This document shows positions 37,778-46,160 of a DNA stretch of 64,000 nt, one piece after another (the first letter of the stretch is position 1; each line of letters starts with the position of its first letter). Made by a program: the position numbers and the translations under genes. The notes beneath the pieces are model-generated. The model searched no databases. It saw nothing but the letters and a program-made list of their open reading frames with translations, and was not told the origin of the DNA. The DNA is taken from contig NZ_CAADHO010000001.1 of the NCBI RefSeq assembly GCF_900699765.1, positions 186,001 through 250,000 of the forward strand, read 5' to 3'. Origin of the DNA: Desulfoluna butyratoxydans. Lineage in GTDB: Bacteria; Desulfobacterota; Desulfobacteria; Desulfobacterales; Desulfolunaceae.

Positions 37778-38338
37778 TCACAGATGATGTGTCAATTCTT
37801 CGCACCAGGAGACCTCATCCCTGACTTCGACGGCGGGCTGCCCCACAGCAATCTTATTTGACCCGATGGCCCGTGTTACCATCGCGTTCATCCCGATAAT
37901 CGAATGGTCCCCTACAGATCCGCCTTTCAGGACCACGCCGCCGTCGGCAATCCAGACATGGTCTCCGATGACAATGCTCCTGGCCGGATTGATTCGTCTG
38001 TCTCCTTGGAGGATATTGTGCCCGTCGCTCGTCATGATCTTCACATTGCGAGAAAATGAAGAGTTCTTGCCAACGGTTATGGAGATACCCGTCTCCCTTG
38101 CCGACAGATAGCTATTGTGACCGATGCGGCAATTGGCGCCGATCACGATGGAGCAATCATTTCCGTTGATCTCCAAAAAAGTACCGCAGACGCTCGCACC
38201 TTTGCCGATAATCAACCGGTTGTTCTGTCCCTTAATAGAGATAAAGCAACGTCTGACCCGTGCAGTCCGGTCTATTTGAACATGGTGACACCCGCTGATT
38301 CGCACTTTGTTTCGAATGTAAAGCAGTAAGGTTCTCAT
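37778..38338 (-). CDS. hexapeptide-repeat acyltransferase (sugar O-acetyltransferase type)
   Basis: A 186-residue left-handed beta-helix acetyltransferase. Repeats run from about residue 25 to 165, for example RLIIGKGASVCGTFLEI, CSIVIGANCRIGHNSYLS and SIVIGDHVWIADGGVVLKGGSVG. VGDHSIIGMNAMVTRAI and KIAVGQPAVEVRD are the usual NodL/LacA/WbbJ-like ending. The likely job is O-acetylation of a surface sugar. ATG at 38338 has GGAGAAGG nine bases upstream; ATGs at 38344 and 38347 also exist. It is the most 3' of the minus-strand outer-core genes and is AT-richer than the housekeeping genes. Confidence 0.85.
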   Translation of the reverse strand: MRTLLLYIRNKVRISGCHHVQIDRTARVRRCFISIKGQNNRLIIGKGASVCGTFLEINGNDCSIVIGANCRIGHNSYLSARETGISITVGKNSSFSRNVKIMTSDGHNILQGDRRINPARSIVIGDHVWIADGGVVLKGGSVGDHSIIGMNAMVTRAIGSNKIAVGQPAVEVRDEVSWCEELTHHL

Positions 38339-38426
38339 ACTCATCATCCTTCTCCACCACACAATACGGCTATCCAAAGCAGCGTGGCCGACAAAACGCC
38401 TACCTGACCGGCACGAGCTGTAACAT

Positions 38427-39209
38427 TTATTTCACGATTCCGTTGGCACACCAATGGGAATTCAGCCGCAGTTTTTCTGAATACACCCCAAAGCTCTTGT
38501 TGTAGGATTCAGCGCGAGCCGTCACCGGATGATGAAGATGGTACTGAACAGTATTGAACTTGGTTGATACAAACCGAACCCCCACAAGCCTCAGCCGGCG
38601 TTCGATATCCGTGTCTTCACCAATACAGGCGGTTTCAAAATCCTCGTCAAACCCATTGATCTGCAGCATCTTGTGTTTGGCCACACAAAAATTGGAGCCC
38701 ACGATACCACATTTGCGAAAAGACAGACGAAAGGGAAGCCAAATGGCATTTTCCTTTCGTTTGCTGTCTGAGCAGACAACAGACATCAGGTTCACACCTG
38801 CAAAACCCAGCGCACCGCTCATCAACTTGTCCGTAAAGGATTGCCCGAGCATCACCCGACGGCCAAAAAGGCATACATCGCCCTGACACCGTTTTGCATA
38901 CTGAGAAATAAACTGAGGGTGCAGCGCGCAATCACCGTCGATAAAGACCAGAAAGGCCCCTGACGCTGTCATCACGGCCTGGTTAAGGATCCTGCACTTC
39001 CGAAACCCGCGATCTTCCTGAGTCAGGTGCGTTATTGAAATGGGAGCGTGTGATCTGTAGGAGTCCACGACCTCTTTGATGGCCGTGCTGCGTCCGTCTT
39101 CAGCAACGATCACCTCAAAATGTTCATAGCTCTGCCTTACCACCGAGCGCAGGACAATATCGAGAAAATCCGACCGGTTGTAAGCAGAGATTATCAAGGT
39201 AATTTTCAT
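38427..39209 (-). CDS. family 2 glycosyltransferase
   Basis: A 260-residue GT2 enzyme. ITLIISAYNRSDFLDIVLRSVVRQSYEHFEVIVAEDG is the GT-A start, FLVFIDGDCALHPQFI (about 88-103) carries the D-x-D, and FCVAKHKMLQINGFDEDFETACIGEDTDIERRLRLVGVRF (about 172-212) is the acceptor region typical of chondroitin-polymerase-like GT2 proteins (KfoC-like). Substrates are not predictable. No membrane segments. Same strand and composition as the acyltransferase, GT4 and ligase genes, with which it likely forms the O-antigen or outer-core section. Confidence 0.88.
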   Translation of the reverse strand: MKITLIISAYNRSDFLDIVLRSVVRQSYEHFEVIVAEDGRSTAIKEVVDSYRSHAPISITHLTQEDRGFRKCRILNQAVMTASGAFLVFIDGDCALHPQFISQYAKRCQGDVCLFGRRVMLGQSFTDKLMSGALGFAGVNLMSVVCSDSKRKENAIWLPFRLSFRKCGIVGSNFCVAKHKMLQINGFDEDFETACIGEDTDIERRLRLVGVRFVSTKFNTVQYHLHHPVTARAESYNKSFGVYSEKLRLNSHWCANGIVK

Positions 39210-39336
39210 TAGGTATCCATGTAAAAAAAATATGCTGTGCTAATGGTCAAGACGACGATTACCGTTCCAGGCCAAAAACAAGACCCTTCGGCCGACCGCC
39301 CAACCACCCCAAAGAGGTTCCCACCATGAACAGATG

Positions 39337-40440
39337 CTACATTGAGGTCAAAACATCAAGCATCTCCTGAAACTGCGCCTCTTCATCAAAGCAATCAGAT
39401 GCCCTTTTGCACCCCTCTCGGGCCATCTGGTCCCTTTCTTCTCCGTGGGTGTAAAGGTACCCGATCTTATCGGCCAGATCCCGACTGTCAAGGCTCTCAA
39501 ACAGCAAACCAGACCGGCCGTCTTCAATAATTTCAAGGGGGCCTCCGCGGTTGCTCCCGATGACGGGCACCCCGCACTTCATGGCTTCAATGAGAACCAT
39601 CCCGAAGGTCTCCTCCTCCGGAGGCAGCACCACCACATCACAGGTCTGCATGAGCTCCTGCACGTTGGTTATAAACCCGGTAAACACGATATTGGACTCC
39701 AGCCCGTCTCGCTTCAGGCCTGCCTTGAGGTCTTCAAGGTACAAATCCGTCATGGCGTCCCCCACAAGAAGGGCTTTGACATCCATCCCCTGTTTTTTCA
39801 ACTGCTTTATAGCATCAATCAGAAGATACTGTCCCTTTCCCTCCTCGATCCGGGCAACCACCCCCACGGTAAACGAAGTCCCCAAGGCATACTGCGCCCG
39901 CAGTGCCTGTTTTTGACCCTCATCAATGGGCTGAGGTGTTTTTGCACCGATATAATGGGTTTCCACGTTGGGTCTTACATCGGCCGGGACATACGCCTCG
40001 ATCTGCTCCTGAACCTGGCGGGTAACCGCAATCATCATGTCCATGTGCTTGTATAAAAACTTATGGTACACATCGCCTTTGAAGCGGGTCATGGTCATGT
40101 GCCGGGACTGCACCAACTTTGGTTTTTTCCGGGAAAGCAGTTTGGCCAGAACGGCAAGGGGAATATCCTTGGTCCAATGGATATGGATAACGTCGATATC
40201 CTCTTCGTCGATGATGCCCGCAATTATCCTCGCAGCGTGAAACGGCCAGAGTTTAGGCGGTTTTCGGATGGGAATACACGGCACGCCGGCTTTGTCAAAG
40301 GCCCCTTTCAATCGTCCCGCCTCCGACACAATGCAGGTCAGGTTCACCTCGGGGGCAAGGAAGGTTGAAAGCCTCAAGGCATAAAGTTCAAGACCTCCAA
40401 GGTCCGGAGACAGGCACAATTGAAGAATATGTTGGTTCAT
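39337..40440 (-). CDS. family 4 glycosyltransferase
   Basis: A 367-residue GT-B enzyme. The N-terminal half begins ILQLCLSPDLGGLELYALRLSTFL, with IHIHWTKDIPLAVLAKL, and the C-terminal half has FTVGVVARIEEGKGQYLLIDAI (about 194-215) and the GT4 signature PPEEETFGMVLIEAMKCGVPVIGSNRGGPLEII (about 282-314, E-x7-E). It would add a retaining-linkage sugar to the LPS core or O-unit. It lies 67 bases after the ligase gene on the minus strand and 127 bases before the GT2 gene. Confidence 0.9.
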   Translation of the reverse strand: MNQHILQLCLSPDLGGLELYALRLSTFLAPEVNLTCIVSEAGRLKGAFDKAGVPCIPIRKPPKLWPFHAARIIAGIIDEEDIDVIHIHWTKDIPLAVLAKLLSRKKPKLVQSRHMTMTRFKGDVYHKFLYKHMDMMIAVTRQVQEQIEAYVPADVRPNVETHYIGAKTPQPIDEGQKQALRAQYALGTSFTVGVVARIEEGKGQYLLIDAIKQLKKQGMDVKALLVGDAMTDLYLEDLKAGLKRDGLESNIVFTGFITNVQELMQTCDVVVLPPEEETFGMVLIEAMKCGVPVIGSNRGGPLEIIEDGRSGLLFESLDSRDLADKIGYLYTHGEERDQMAREGCKRASDCFDEEAQFQEMLDVLTSM

Positions 40441-40507
40441 ACGAAAGACTCCGTTTCCTTATTCCTTTTGCGATGGTCGCGTCACCCACCTGGATGCACC
40501 GTCATCT

Positions 40508-41830
40508 TTATGAGGCAGGGACCACCCTGTGTTCTTTATTCCGGGAAACCATCAACCCCCCGAAAAGGACCAAGACCAGCAAAATCCCGCCGTACGACAC
40601 AAGTTCCCCATGAAAAAACTGGCTTGCCAGAAACCCCGCCCCACCGGAAATGGCGGCCTGCACATACACAGCCTGTTCAGGGGGGACCCATGACAGGGAT
40701 CGGAAAAGCTGATAGAACATGAGCGCACCACACACGGAAAACACAGAAAAAAAGAGCACCCCGCATTCGGCGAGGAGCTGGATATAGCTGTTGTGAAAGT
40801 TACCGGGAAACGTATTACTCCAGGGGTATTTCTTTTGATAGGACTCGGGCTGTGAGGCATAAAAAGCGCTGAACTGTTCGTCGATATTCTCCCGACCGGC
40901 TCCCAAGAACAGATGTTCTTTCGAAAAGTCCAAGCCTGCTCGCCACAGCTGGAGCCTGGCAAGGTTCGAATGGTTGGAGGTGGTATCCCCGATGGACTTG
41001 AACTCCGTTATCACCTTGCCTGCAGGACCGATGCTGCATGCGATCACCACCAGAACAACACCTGCAATAAGGCACCTGCGGTTAAACAGCAGAGCATATA
41101 CCCCTAGCCCCAAGATAACACCCAGCCAGGCCCCGCGGATGGCGGTCATGATCAGCCCCCAGAAAAGCAGCCCTCCGGCACAGATCAAAACAGCAATGCC
41201 CACCACGCCTATTTTTCGCCTGAAATAACCGTTTCCGAGAAAGACGACAATGCTCAGAAGAGGGATCATCAGCATGTCCGCGGTGCGCCCGACAGCATGC
41301 CTGCCATGAAACAAACCAAACACTCGCTGTCCAGGCTCTGCCATCCCCCAGAGCACTGCCACAACGCCCGAGAGAAGCACGGCCCCCAAAAGCCAGCCAA
41401 ATCTCTTTTCATCCCGGATCACGCCGGCGAGAGCAACAGGAAGAAGGAAAAATTTCATGTCGTTTAAAAACGAGGCCACTGAGGCCAACCCGCCTGAAAC
41501 TGAAAACAGGGCCGTGACGGACCCTACACCAATGGGAATAAGAAAAAATGAAAGATAATTATTTTCCTTAAAAAGAGGCTGCCTGTTCACGCCCGCAGAG
41601 ACAAGCCCCATGACAAGCAACAGCCCGCCCAAAGAGTTCATGGCTGCCTTGGAGACAAATACAAAAAGACAAAAAAGAACGGCAAGCCCGAAGGTCGCCT
41701 TATCCAGATATCCGCCCCATATATCTCGCTTACTTACTACGAAAGGTTCCTGTTCTTCCACACCTAACTCCTGAAAAATTATCAAAACATGGCACCAGGC
41801 AAGCCTGATCGCATGATCATCAAGCTTCAT
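40508..41830 (-). CDS. O-antigen ligase/polymerase (WaaL/Wzy_C family)
   Basis: A 440-residue polytopic membrane protein with about 11-12 hydrophobic segments between residues 44 and 430. Its large periplasmic loop (about 270-350) holds NHSNLARLQLWRAGLDFSKEHLFLGAG and NFHNSYIQLLAECG; the His in the latter is essential in WaaL. MTAIRGAWLG (about 227-236) holds the conserved Arg. It would transfer polymerised or single O-units to lipid A-core, or act in polymerisation. The ATG at 41830 overlaps the TAA of the preceding 86-aa frame (TAATG), which suggests coupled translation. The first 40 residues are polar and not family-typical, so an internal start is possible. Confidence 0.87.
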   Translation of the reverse strand: MKLDDHAIRLAWCHVLIIFQELGVEEQEPFVVSKRDIWGGYLDKATFGLAVLFCLFVFVSKAAMNSLGGLLLVMGLVSAGVNRQPLFKENNYLSFFLIPIGVGSVTALFSVSGGLASVASFLNDMKFFLLPVALAGVIRDEKRFGWLLGAVLLSGVVAVLWGMAEPGQRVFGLFHGRHAVGRTADMLMIPLLSIVVFLGNGYFRRKIGVVGIAVLICAGGLLFWGLIMTAIRGAWLGVILGLGVYALLFNRRCLIAGVVLVVIACSIGPAGKVITEFKSIGDTTSNHSNLARLQLWRAGLDFSKEHLFLGAGRENIDEQFSAFYASQPESYQKKYPWSNTFPGNFHNSYIQLLAECGVLFFSVFSVCGALMFYQLFRSLSWVPPEQAVYVQAAISGGAGFLASQFFHGELVSYGGILLVLVLFGGLMVSRNKEHRVVPAS

Positions 41831-42090
41831 TAATATTGCTCAACAAGGGCAATTACCGGTACATCATGACCAGCCATAATAATAAGGGGCTTTCGCGAAG
41901 ACGAGACAACGTTGATGCTTAAGACGTCCTGGTTCCGTGGAGCGATCTCTTCCTTCCATTGTATCCGATCGAGTGATCCCAACCGGCCCCGGTAGCCGCC
42001 TGAGCTTAGCCAACCAGGATCCAGCCGTAATATACGTTTAAAAATAACCGCACCATAACGAGCCATGACGTTCCACAGAAATGGAAACAA
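41830..42090 (-). CDS. hypothetical 86-aa protein or gene remnant before the ligase
   Basis: An 86-residue frame of unknown function. The sequence (VMARYGAVIFKRILRLDPGWL, then SLDRIQWKEEIAPRNQDVL and KPLIIMAGHDVPVIALVEQY) reads like real protein but matches nothing I know. Its stop overlaps the ligase ATG in TAATG. A ribosome site was not clear. It may be a small protein coupled to the ligase, or the 3' remnant of a lost glycosyltransferase-type gene in this variable region. Confidence that it is translated is modest. Confidence 0.4.
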   Translation of the reverse strand: MFPFLWNVMARYGAVIFKRILRLDPGWLSSGGYRGRLGSLDRIQWKEEIAPRNQDVLSINVVSSSRKPLIIMAGHDVPVIALVEQY

Positions 42091-42454
42091 GATGAATCCA
42101 TCGCCCCCCTAAATCGTCATACGGCCCGGGGTAGTATTTTGAAAAGAGATATCACAACCCGGAGGCTGTCACAACGCCATAAACCGAAGGTCATTGAACA
42201 TCAAAAGAAACCGGAGGATTTAAGGTCCTTCCCGCCTGCCTGATGCAGTCGTGGGATATCGTTTCATTGCTCTCATTCCAGGCTTCCCGCTTACCGAAGG
42301 CCATTGGCAAGGTCACGATGTTACCCTCGTTCCACGGTAAATCATACGTATATTCAATGGACTTTTTCCCCCAATGTTTATATATTCAGCTCGAAAATTC
42401 CAGCAGTCTTCCTTAATCGACACTAACGCGCTTGCGCGAAAAAAAGCGACCATA
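42091..42454. other. gap before the methyltransferase gene
   Basis: About 360 bases of AT-rich sequence between divergent gene sets. No gene or clear promoter was found. An open frame from 42374 precedes the methyltransferase but is not protein-like. The base composition is lower in GC than flanking housekeeping regions. Confidence 0.35.
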
Positions 42455-43204
42455 ATGAAAAAATTCTCACACGTTAAAAATTTCACAGGGTACATGGCCA
42501 AGGTGTACCATGAAGTCGTAAAACGAGCTGAAAAGCAGGATATCCTTGATATTCCTGCAGGAAATGGTCTCCTATCCCAGAAGCTCGCCCAAGCCGGCCA
42601 CAACGTCGTCTGCGCTGATATCAATGCCGAAAAACCAGACTATGTATACGCCGACATGGAAGCGAGCCTTCCTTTTGAGGATCGGCGTTTCGATACCATC
42701 CTTTGCCTTGAAGGGGTCGAACATGTGATTGAGCCGAACCGGCTCATTTCCGAGCTGTGCAGAATTTGCCGGTCAAACGGGCGCGTGATCATCTCTCTGC
42801 CCAATATCCACAACCTGTACAGCAGGTTCCAGTTCCTCTTTACCGGGACATTTTTCCAGTTCGAGCCCTACGCCAACCAGCCCGTCCTTGAGCATGAAAA
42901 AATCGACAGGGGCCATATTTCGTCCCTGAGTATCGTTCAGCTCAAATATCTGTTCGCATGCCACGGGGCTGAACTCATAGGCATAAGCGGAGACAAGTTC
43001 AAGCGAAAAATCCTGATCCCTCTTCTCTCTCCGATTCTGCTCCTGGGATTTGCGTGGCTCCAGATGCCGAAATTCCGTAACCGGTGGAGCGGTGACAAGG
43101 CATCAAAATCCCCCAACTGGATGTTTCACCACAACCTGCTGTTCAGCCGGTCGCTCATTCTGATTTTCGAAAAAAAAGAGGGCGAAACAATCTCACCCAA
43201 ATGA
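42455..43204 (+). CDS. class I SAM-dependent methyltransferase
   Basis: A 249-residue methyltransferase. DILDIPAGNGLLSQKLAQAGHNVVCADIN (about 29-57) has the SAM-binding motif I pattern. DRRFDTILCLEGVEHVIEPNRLISELCRICRSNGRVIISLPNI is the motif IV-VI region. After it comes a 40-residue stretch with a hydrophobic segment (ILIPLLSPILLLGFAWLQM), which could anchor it at the membrane. Typical of the UbiG/Methyltransf_11-like proteins in O-antigen loci. The acceptor is unknown. The ATG at 42455 gives MKKFSHVKN; the weak ribosome site is AAAAAAAG. It is 31 bases ahead of waaF. Confidence 0.82.
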   Translation: MKKFSHVKNFTGYMAKVYHEVVKRAEKQDILDIPAGNGLLSQKLAQAGHNVVCADINAEKPDYVYADMEASLPFEDRRFDTILCLEGVEHVIEPNRLISELCRICRSNGRVIISLPNIHNLYSRFQFLFTGTFFQFEPYANQPVLEHEKIDRGHISSLSIVQLKYLFACHGAELIGISGDKFKRKILIPLLSPILLLGFAWLQMPKFRNRWSGDKASKSPNWMFHHNLLFSRSLILIFEKKEGETISPK

Positions 43205-43235
43205 CCTACGCGAGACACCACTGAAGCAAACCCTT

Positions 43236-44246
43236 ATGAAAATACTGATTGTCCAGACCAGTTTCCTGGGGGATACCATCCTCTCAACGCCCGTCATCGA
43301 AGGCATCAAAAGCCTCCACCCCGATGCCGAGCTATGGATGATGACCACCCCCCTGTCCAGCCACCTCGTGGCCCACGACCCACTGCTCTCCGGGGTCATT
43401 CCCTATGACAAACGAGGGAGTGCCAAAGGGCTCAAAGGGCTTCGGGCCATGGCGGCGCAGGTGAGAGCCATGGGATTCCACCGGGTCTATTCTCTCCACC
43501 GATCCATCCGCACCAGTGTGATGCTGGCCCTTGCAGGAATCCCGGAGCGCATCGGTTTTTCCAATGCCAAAGGGCGCTTTCTCTACCATCGGACCTTTCG
43601 GCGGGATCCGTCGGTCCATGACGTACTGAGAAACCTTGCCATCCTTGAAGGCGAAACCGATATCACCACCTTGAAAGCTGACATGCGCCTTTTTCCGCCC
43701 CCTGATGGCGACATCTCCGAAAACCTCAAACAGGCCATGCCCCCGGGCCCCTTTGCCCTCATGGTTCCGGGAAGCGCCTGGGAGACCAAGATGTGGTATT
43801 CCGAAGGCTACCGTTCGGTTGCCAAGGCGCTCATCAACAAAGGGCTCTTCGTTGTGGTGGCCGGAGGCCCGGCTGAAGCCGAGGCTTGCAGTCAGGCTTC
43901 CCGGGGAATCCCGGCCATAAACCTGGCGGGAAAGACGGGCATCGGTGAGATGATCTGGGTCGCCAGCCGGGCAAACGTAATCATCTGCAACGACAGCATG
44001 GCCCTTCACATGGCATCGGCCCTCAAGGTGCCCAACGTGGCCATCTTCTGCTCCACAACCCCTGCCTTCGGCTTCGGGCCCTGGAAGAACAACGCCATTG
44101 TGGTGGAAAAAGAGCTGCCCTGCCGCCCCTGCGGCCGACACGGGAAACGGGAGTGCCCCAACGGCACCGAAGCGTGCATGCGGGAGATCACCCCGCAGCA
44201 GGTGCTCTCCGCCGTGGAGACCCTTCTGGCAGAGGAGCACTCATGA
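43236..44246 (+). CDS. waaF: ADP-heptose:LPS heptosyltransferase II
   Basis: A 336-residue GT9 enzyme that adds the second heptose to the LPS inner core. It begins KILIVQTSFLGDTILSTPVIEGIKSLHPDAEL (family start). FALMVPGSAWETKMWYSEGYRSVAKAL and ANVIICNDSMALHMASALKVPNVAIFCST, and then the Cys-bearing CRPCGRHGKRECPNGTEACMREI, fit WaaF over WaaC. The four to five Cys at the end recall the CxxC-rich tail seen in WaaF proteins. The stop overlaps the next gene (ATGA), so the pair is coupled. Assignment as II is by similarity to known WaaF proteins, not proven. Confidence 0.9.
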   Translation: MKILIVQTSFLGDTILSTPVIEGIKSLHPDAELWMMTTPLSSHLVAHDPLLSGVIPYDKRGSAKGLKGLRAMAAQVRAMGFHRVYSLHRSIRTSVMLALAGIPERIGFSNAKGRFLYHRTFRRDPSVHDVLRNLAILEGETDITTLKADMRLFPPPDGDISENLKQAMPPGPFALMVPGSAWETKMWYSEGYRSVAKALINKGLFVVVAGGPAEAEACSQASRGIPAINLAGKTGIGEMIWVASRANVIICNDSMALHMASALKVPNVAIFCSTTPAFGFGPWKNNAIVVEKELPCRPCGRHGKRECPNGTEACMREITPQQVLSAVETLLAEEHS

Positions 44247-44917
44247 AGATCGGCCCCTACACCGTCACAAGCCCCCTTGCCCTCACACCCGACGAGGCAG
44301 CCCTTCTAATCGAGCGCCTGCCCGACACCCTGGCACAGACAACCAAAACCCTGGGAGGACGGGGCTCCCTGCAGTTCATCGACGGCATCGCCGGAAAGCA
44401 TGTGGCCATCAAGCCTTTCCTGAGGGGAGGACTCCTGGGCAAGGTCAACCGAAAATTCTACATGGGATGCGGAAAGAGCAGGGCCGCTCAGGAGTATGAG
44501 CTCCTTGCCAGACTGGCTGCAACAAACGTCACGGCCCCTGCCCCCTTGGGTTTCATTGAATCGGGAAGACTGCTTCGATGCTGCTGGCTTCTCATGGAGA
44601 CCGTGCCCCACGACCACACACTGGCCACAGCCCCTCTCCCGGAAGACCGGCTGGAGACCCTCTTTGCCCGCCTTGCCCCCCAGATGAAAGCCCTGCTCGA
44701 TATGGAAATCCACCATGTGGACCTGCACCCGGGCAACATCATCGTCACCAAAGATGACCTGCCCGTTCTCATCGATTTCGACAAGGCCCGGGAAGAGGTC
44801 GGTCCCCGGCAGGAGCTTGCTGACCTCTACGTCAAAAGGTGGCTCCGGGCCGTGAAAAAGCACAATCTGCCCGAAACCCTCGGCCGTCATTTCATCCGCA
44901 TCATGGACGGTCTGTAG
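44243..44917 (+). CDS. Kdo/lipopolysaccharide kinase-like protein (WaaP/KdkA type)
   Basis: A 224-residue protein-kinase-fold protein of the Kdo/WaaP family (PF06293). MEIHHVDLHPGNIIV (about 152-166) is the catalytic loop with Asp, and LPVLIDFDKAREEVG (about 173-187) the metal-binding DFD. KHVAIKPFLRGG supplies the ATP-site Lys. Kinases of this family phosphorylate Kdo or heptose of the inner core and strengthen the outer membrane. The ATG at 44243 overlaps the stop of waaF. Its 3' end overlaps the convergent waaC by 17 bases. The exact acceptor sugar is not known. Confidence 0.85.
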   Translation: MKIGPYTVTSPLALTPDEAALLIERLPDTLAQTTKTLGGRGSLQFIDGIAGKHVAIKPFLRGGLLGKVNRKFYMGCGKSRAAQEYELLARLAATNVTAPAPLGFIESGRLLRCCWLLMETVPHDHTLATAPLPEDRLETLFARLAPQMKALLDMEIHHVDLHPGNIIVTKDDLPVLIDFDKAREEVGPRQELADLYVKRWLRAVKKHNLPETLGRHFIRIMDGL

Positions 44918-45944
44918 GCGGTCCGGCATAGCGCTCAAGGGCCAGGTCGATCTTTTCCGTGACGTCGGAAACTGAGATGTACTCCATGCGCCCTGTCTTA
45001 AAATAGCGCCTGGCTCCGTTCTCTTCCGCAGATTCCGTGAACCGGTCGATGAGAAGCTCCGGAAACCGCCTGTAGGGTCCGCAGCGCCTGGGGTTGGAAT
45101 ACCCGAACAGACTCACGGTGGGCACATTGAGGGCCACAGCCATATGCAGGGGCCCCGTGTCCGGGGAGACCACCACCGTGGAGCCCGACAGCACCACGAG
45201 AAGATCCCGGATACCGTTTTGAAGAGCAATGACGGGTTTGGTCTCAGCCAGGCGGCTGATCTCGTCGGCAAGGGCCTTCTCCCGCGGACTGGGGCCCCCG
45301 GTAAGAACCGGAACCAGACCTTTTCGGGCCACGTGATCCACGGCCTCGGCGTACCGGGCCGCAGGCCAGTCTTTGTCCGGACTGGACGAAGCCACCACAA
45401 AGGTAACGGCCGGAGCCCCCAGGCCGTCAAAAAAGGCTACCCGCTCCTCCTGCTCGGCGTCGGTGAACCCGAAATTCCACGCCACAGGGTAATCCGTTAC
45501 GCCCAGGTACTCCGCAAACTCAAAAAACTGGTCCTGAACGTGCCCCGGAGTCTTTTTGGGGATGCGCCGGTTGGAAAAGAGCCACTGGCACTCCCGGGAC
45601 CGGGCCATGTCAAAGCCCAGCTTGAGCCGGCCCTTGATCAGGGTGGAGATGGCGCTGGCCTTGATGCTCACCTGGAGCATGAGGACCACGTCATACACCT
45701 CACCCTTGAACCGTTTTCGCAACGCCTGCCAGTGCTTGCGCCCTCCTTTGCGATCAAAGAGCACATAGTGGTCCGCCGCGCCCTGGTGCTTGACCATCTC
45801 ATAGGCCAGGGGCTGGAGCACCCAGGTAATCTCCGCGTCCGGGTATCCGTGGCGCAGCGCCTCCACCAGGGCCATGGCATGGACCACGTCCCCCAGGGCC
45901 GATGTTCTTATCACACATATCTTTTTAGCCGGAAATTTGTCCAT
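44901..45944 (-). CDS. waaC: ADP-heptose:LPS heptosyltransferase I type
   Basis: A 347-residue GT9 enzyme. It starts KKICVIRTSALGDVVHAMALVEALRHGYPDAEITWVL, the WaaC pattern. VTFVVASSSPDKDWPAARYAEAVDHV and SGSTVVVSPDTGPLHMAVALNVPTVSLFGYSNPRRCGPY (about 245-283) form the ADP-heptose site. It would add the first heptose to Kdo. The ATG at 45944 is chosen by family start; AAGGA lies eight bases upstream. The frame is open upstream to 46292 but that part is not protein-like. It is convergent with the Kdo-kinase-like gene and divergent from the deoxyhypusine-synthase-like gene. Confidence 0.9.
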   Translation of the reverse strand: MDKFPAKKICVIRTSALGDVVHAMALVEALRHGYPDAEITWVLQPLAYEMVKHQGAADHYVLFDRKGGRKHWQALRKRFKGEVYDVVLMLQVSIKASAISTLIKGRLKLGFDMARSRECQWLFSNRRIPKKTPGHVQDQFFEFAEYLGVTDYPVAWNFGFTDAEQEERVAFFDGLGAPAVTFVVASSSPDKDWPAARYAEAVDHVARKGLVPVLTGGPSPREKALADEISRLAETKPVIALQNGIRDLLVVLSGSTVVVSPDTGPLHMAVALNVPTVSLFGYSNPRRCGPYRRFPELLIDRFTESAEENGARRYFKTGRMEYISVSDVTEKIDLALERYAGPPTDRP

Positions 45945-46160
45945 TCCCACATCCTTCCCACGTTTGTAACTCGCCGGTTCAAAAGGCCGTGCTGCCCTTG
46001 CCGGAAGGCCATGTTTTCGGCAACCATGGGAGAGGGAAAATCCCCTTCCACTGCCGGGCAACGCTGTGATATGACTTGATGCACCAAACAGCCGCCTCAC
46101 ACGAAGCCCAACACCAGCCGTCCCGTGTGTCCATAACCCAAACAACGACACTGTGATACC

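Noticed and set aside
40955-40980. A GGTTCGAATGG stretch that looks like a tRNA T-loop.
   Set aside because: It lies within the O-antigen ligase coding sequence, and no cloverleaf could be built around it.
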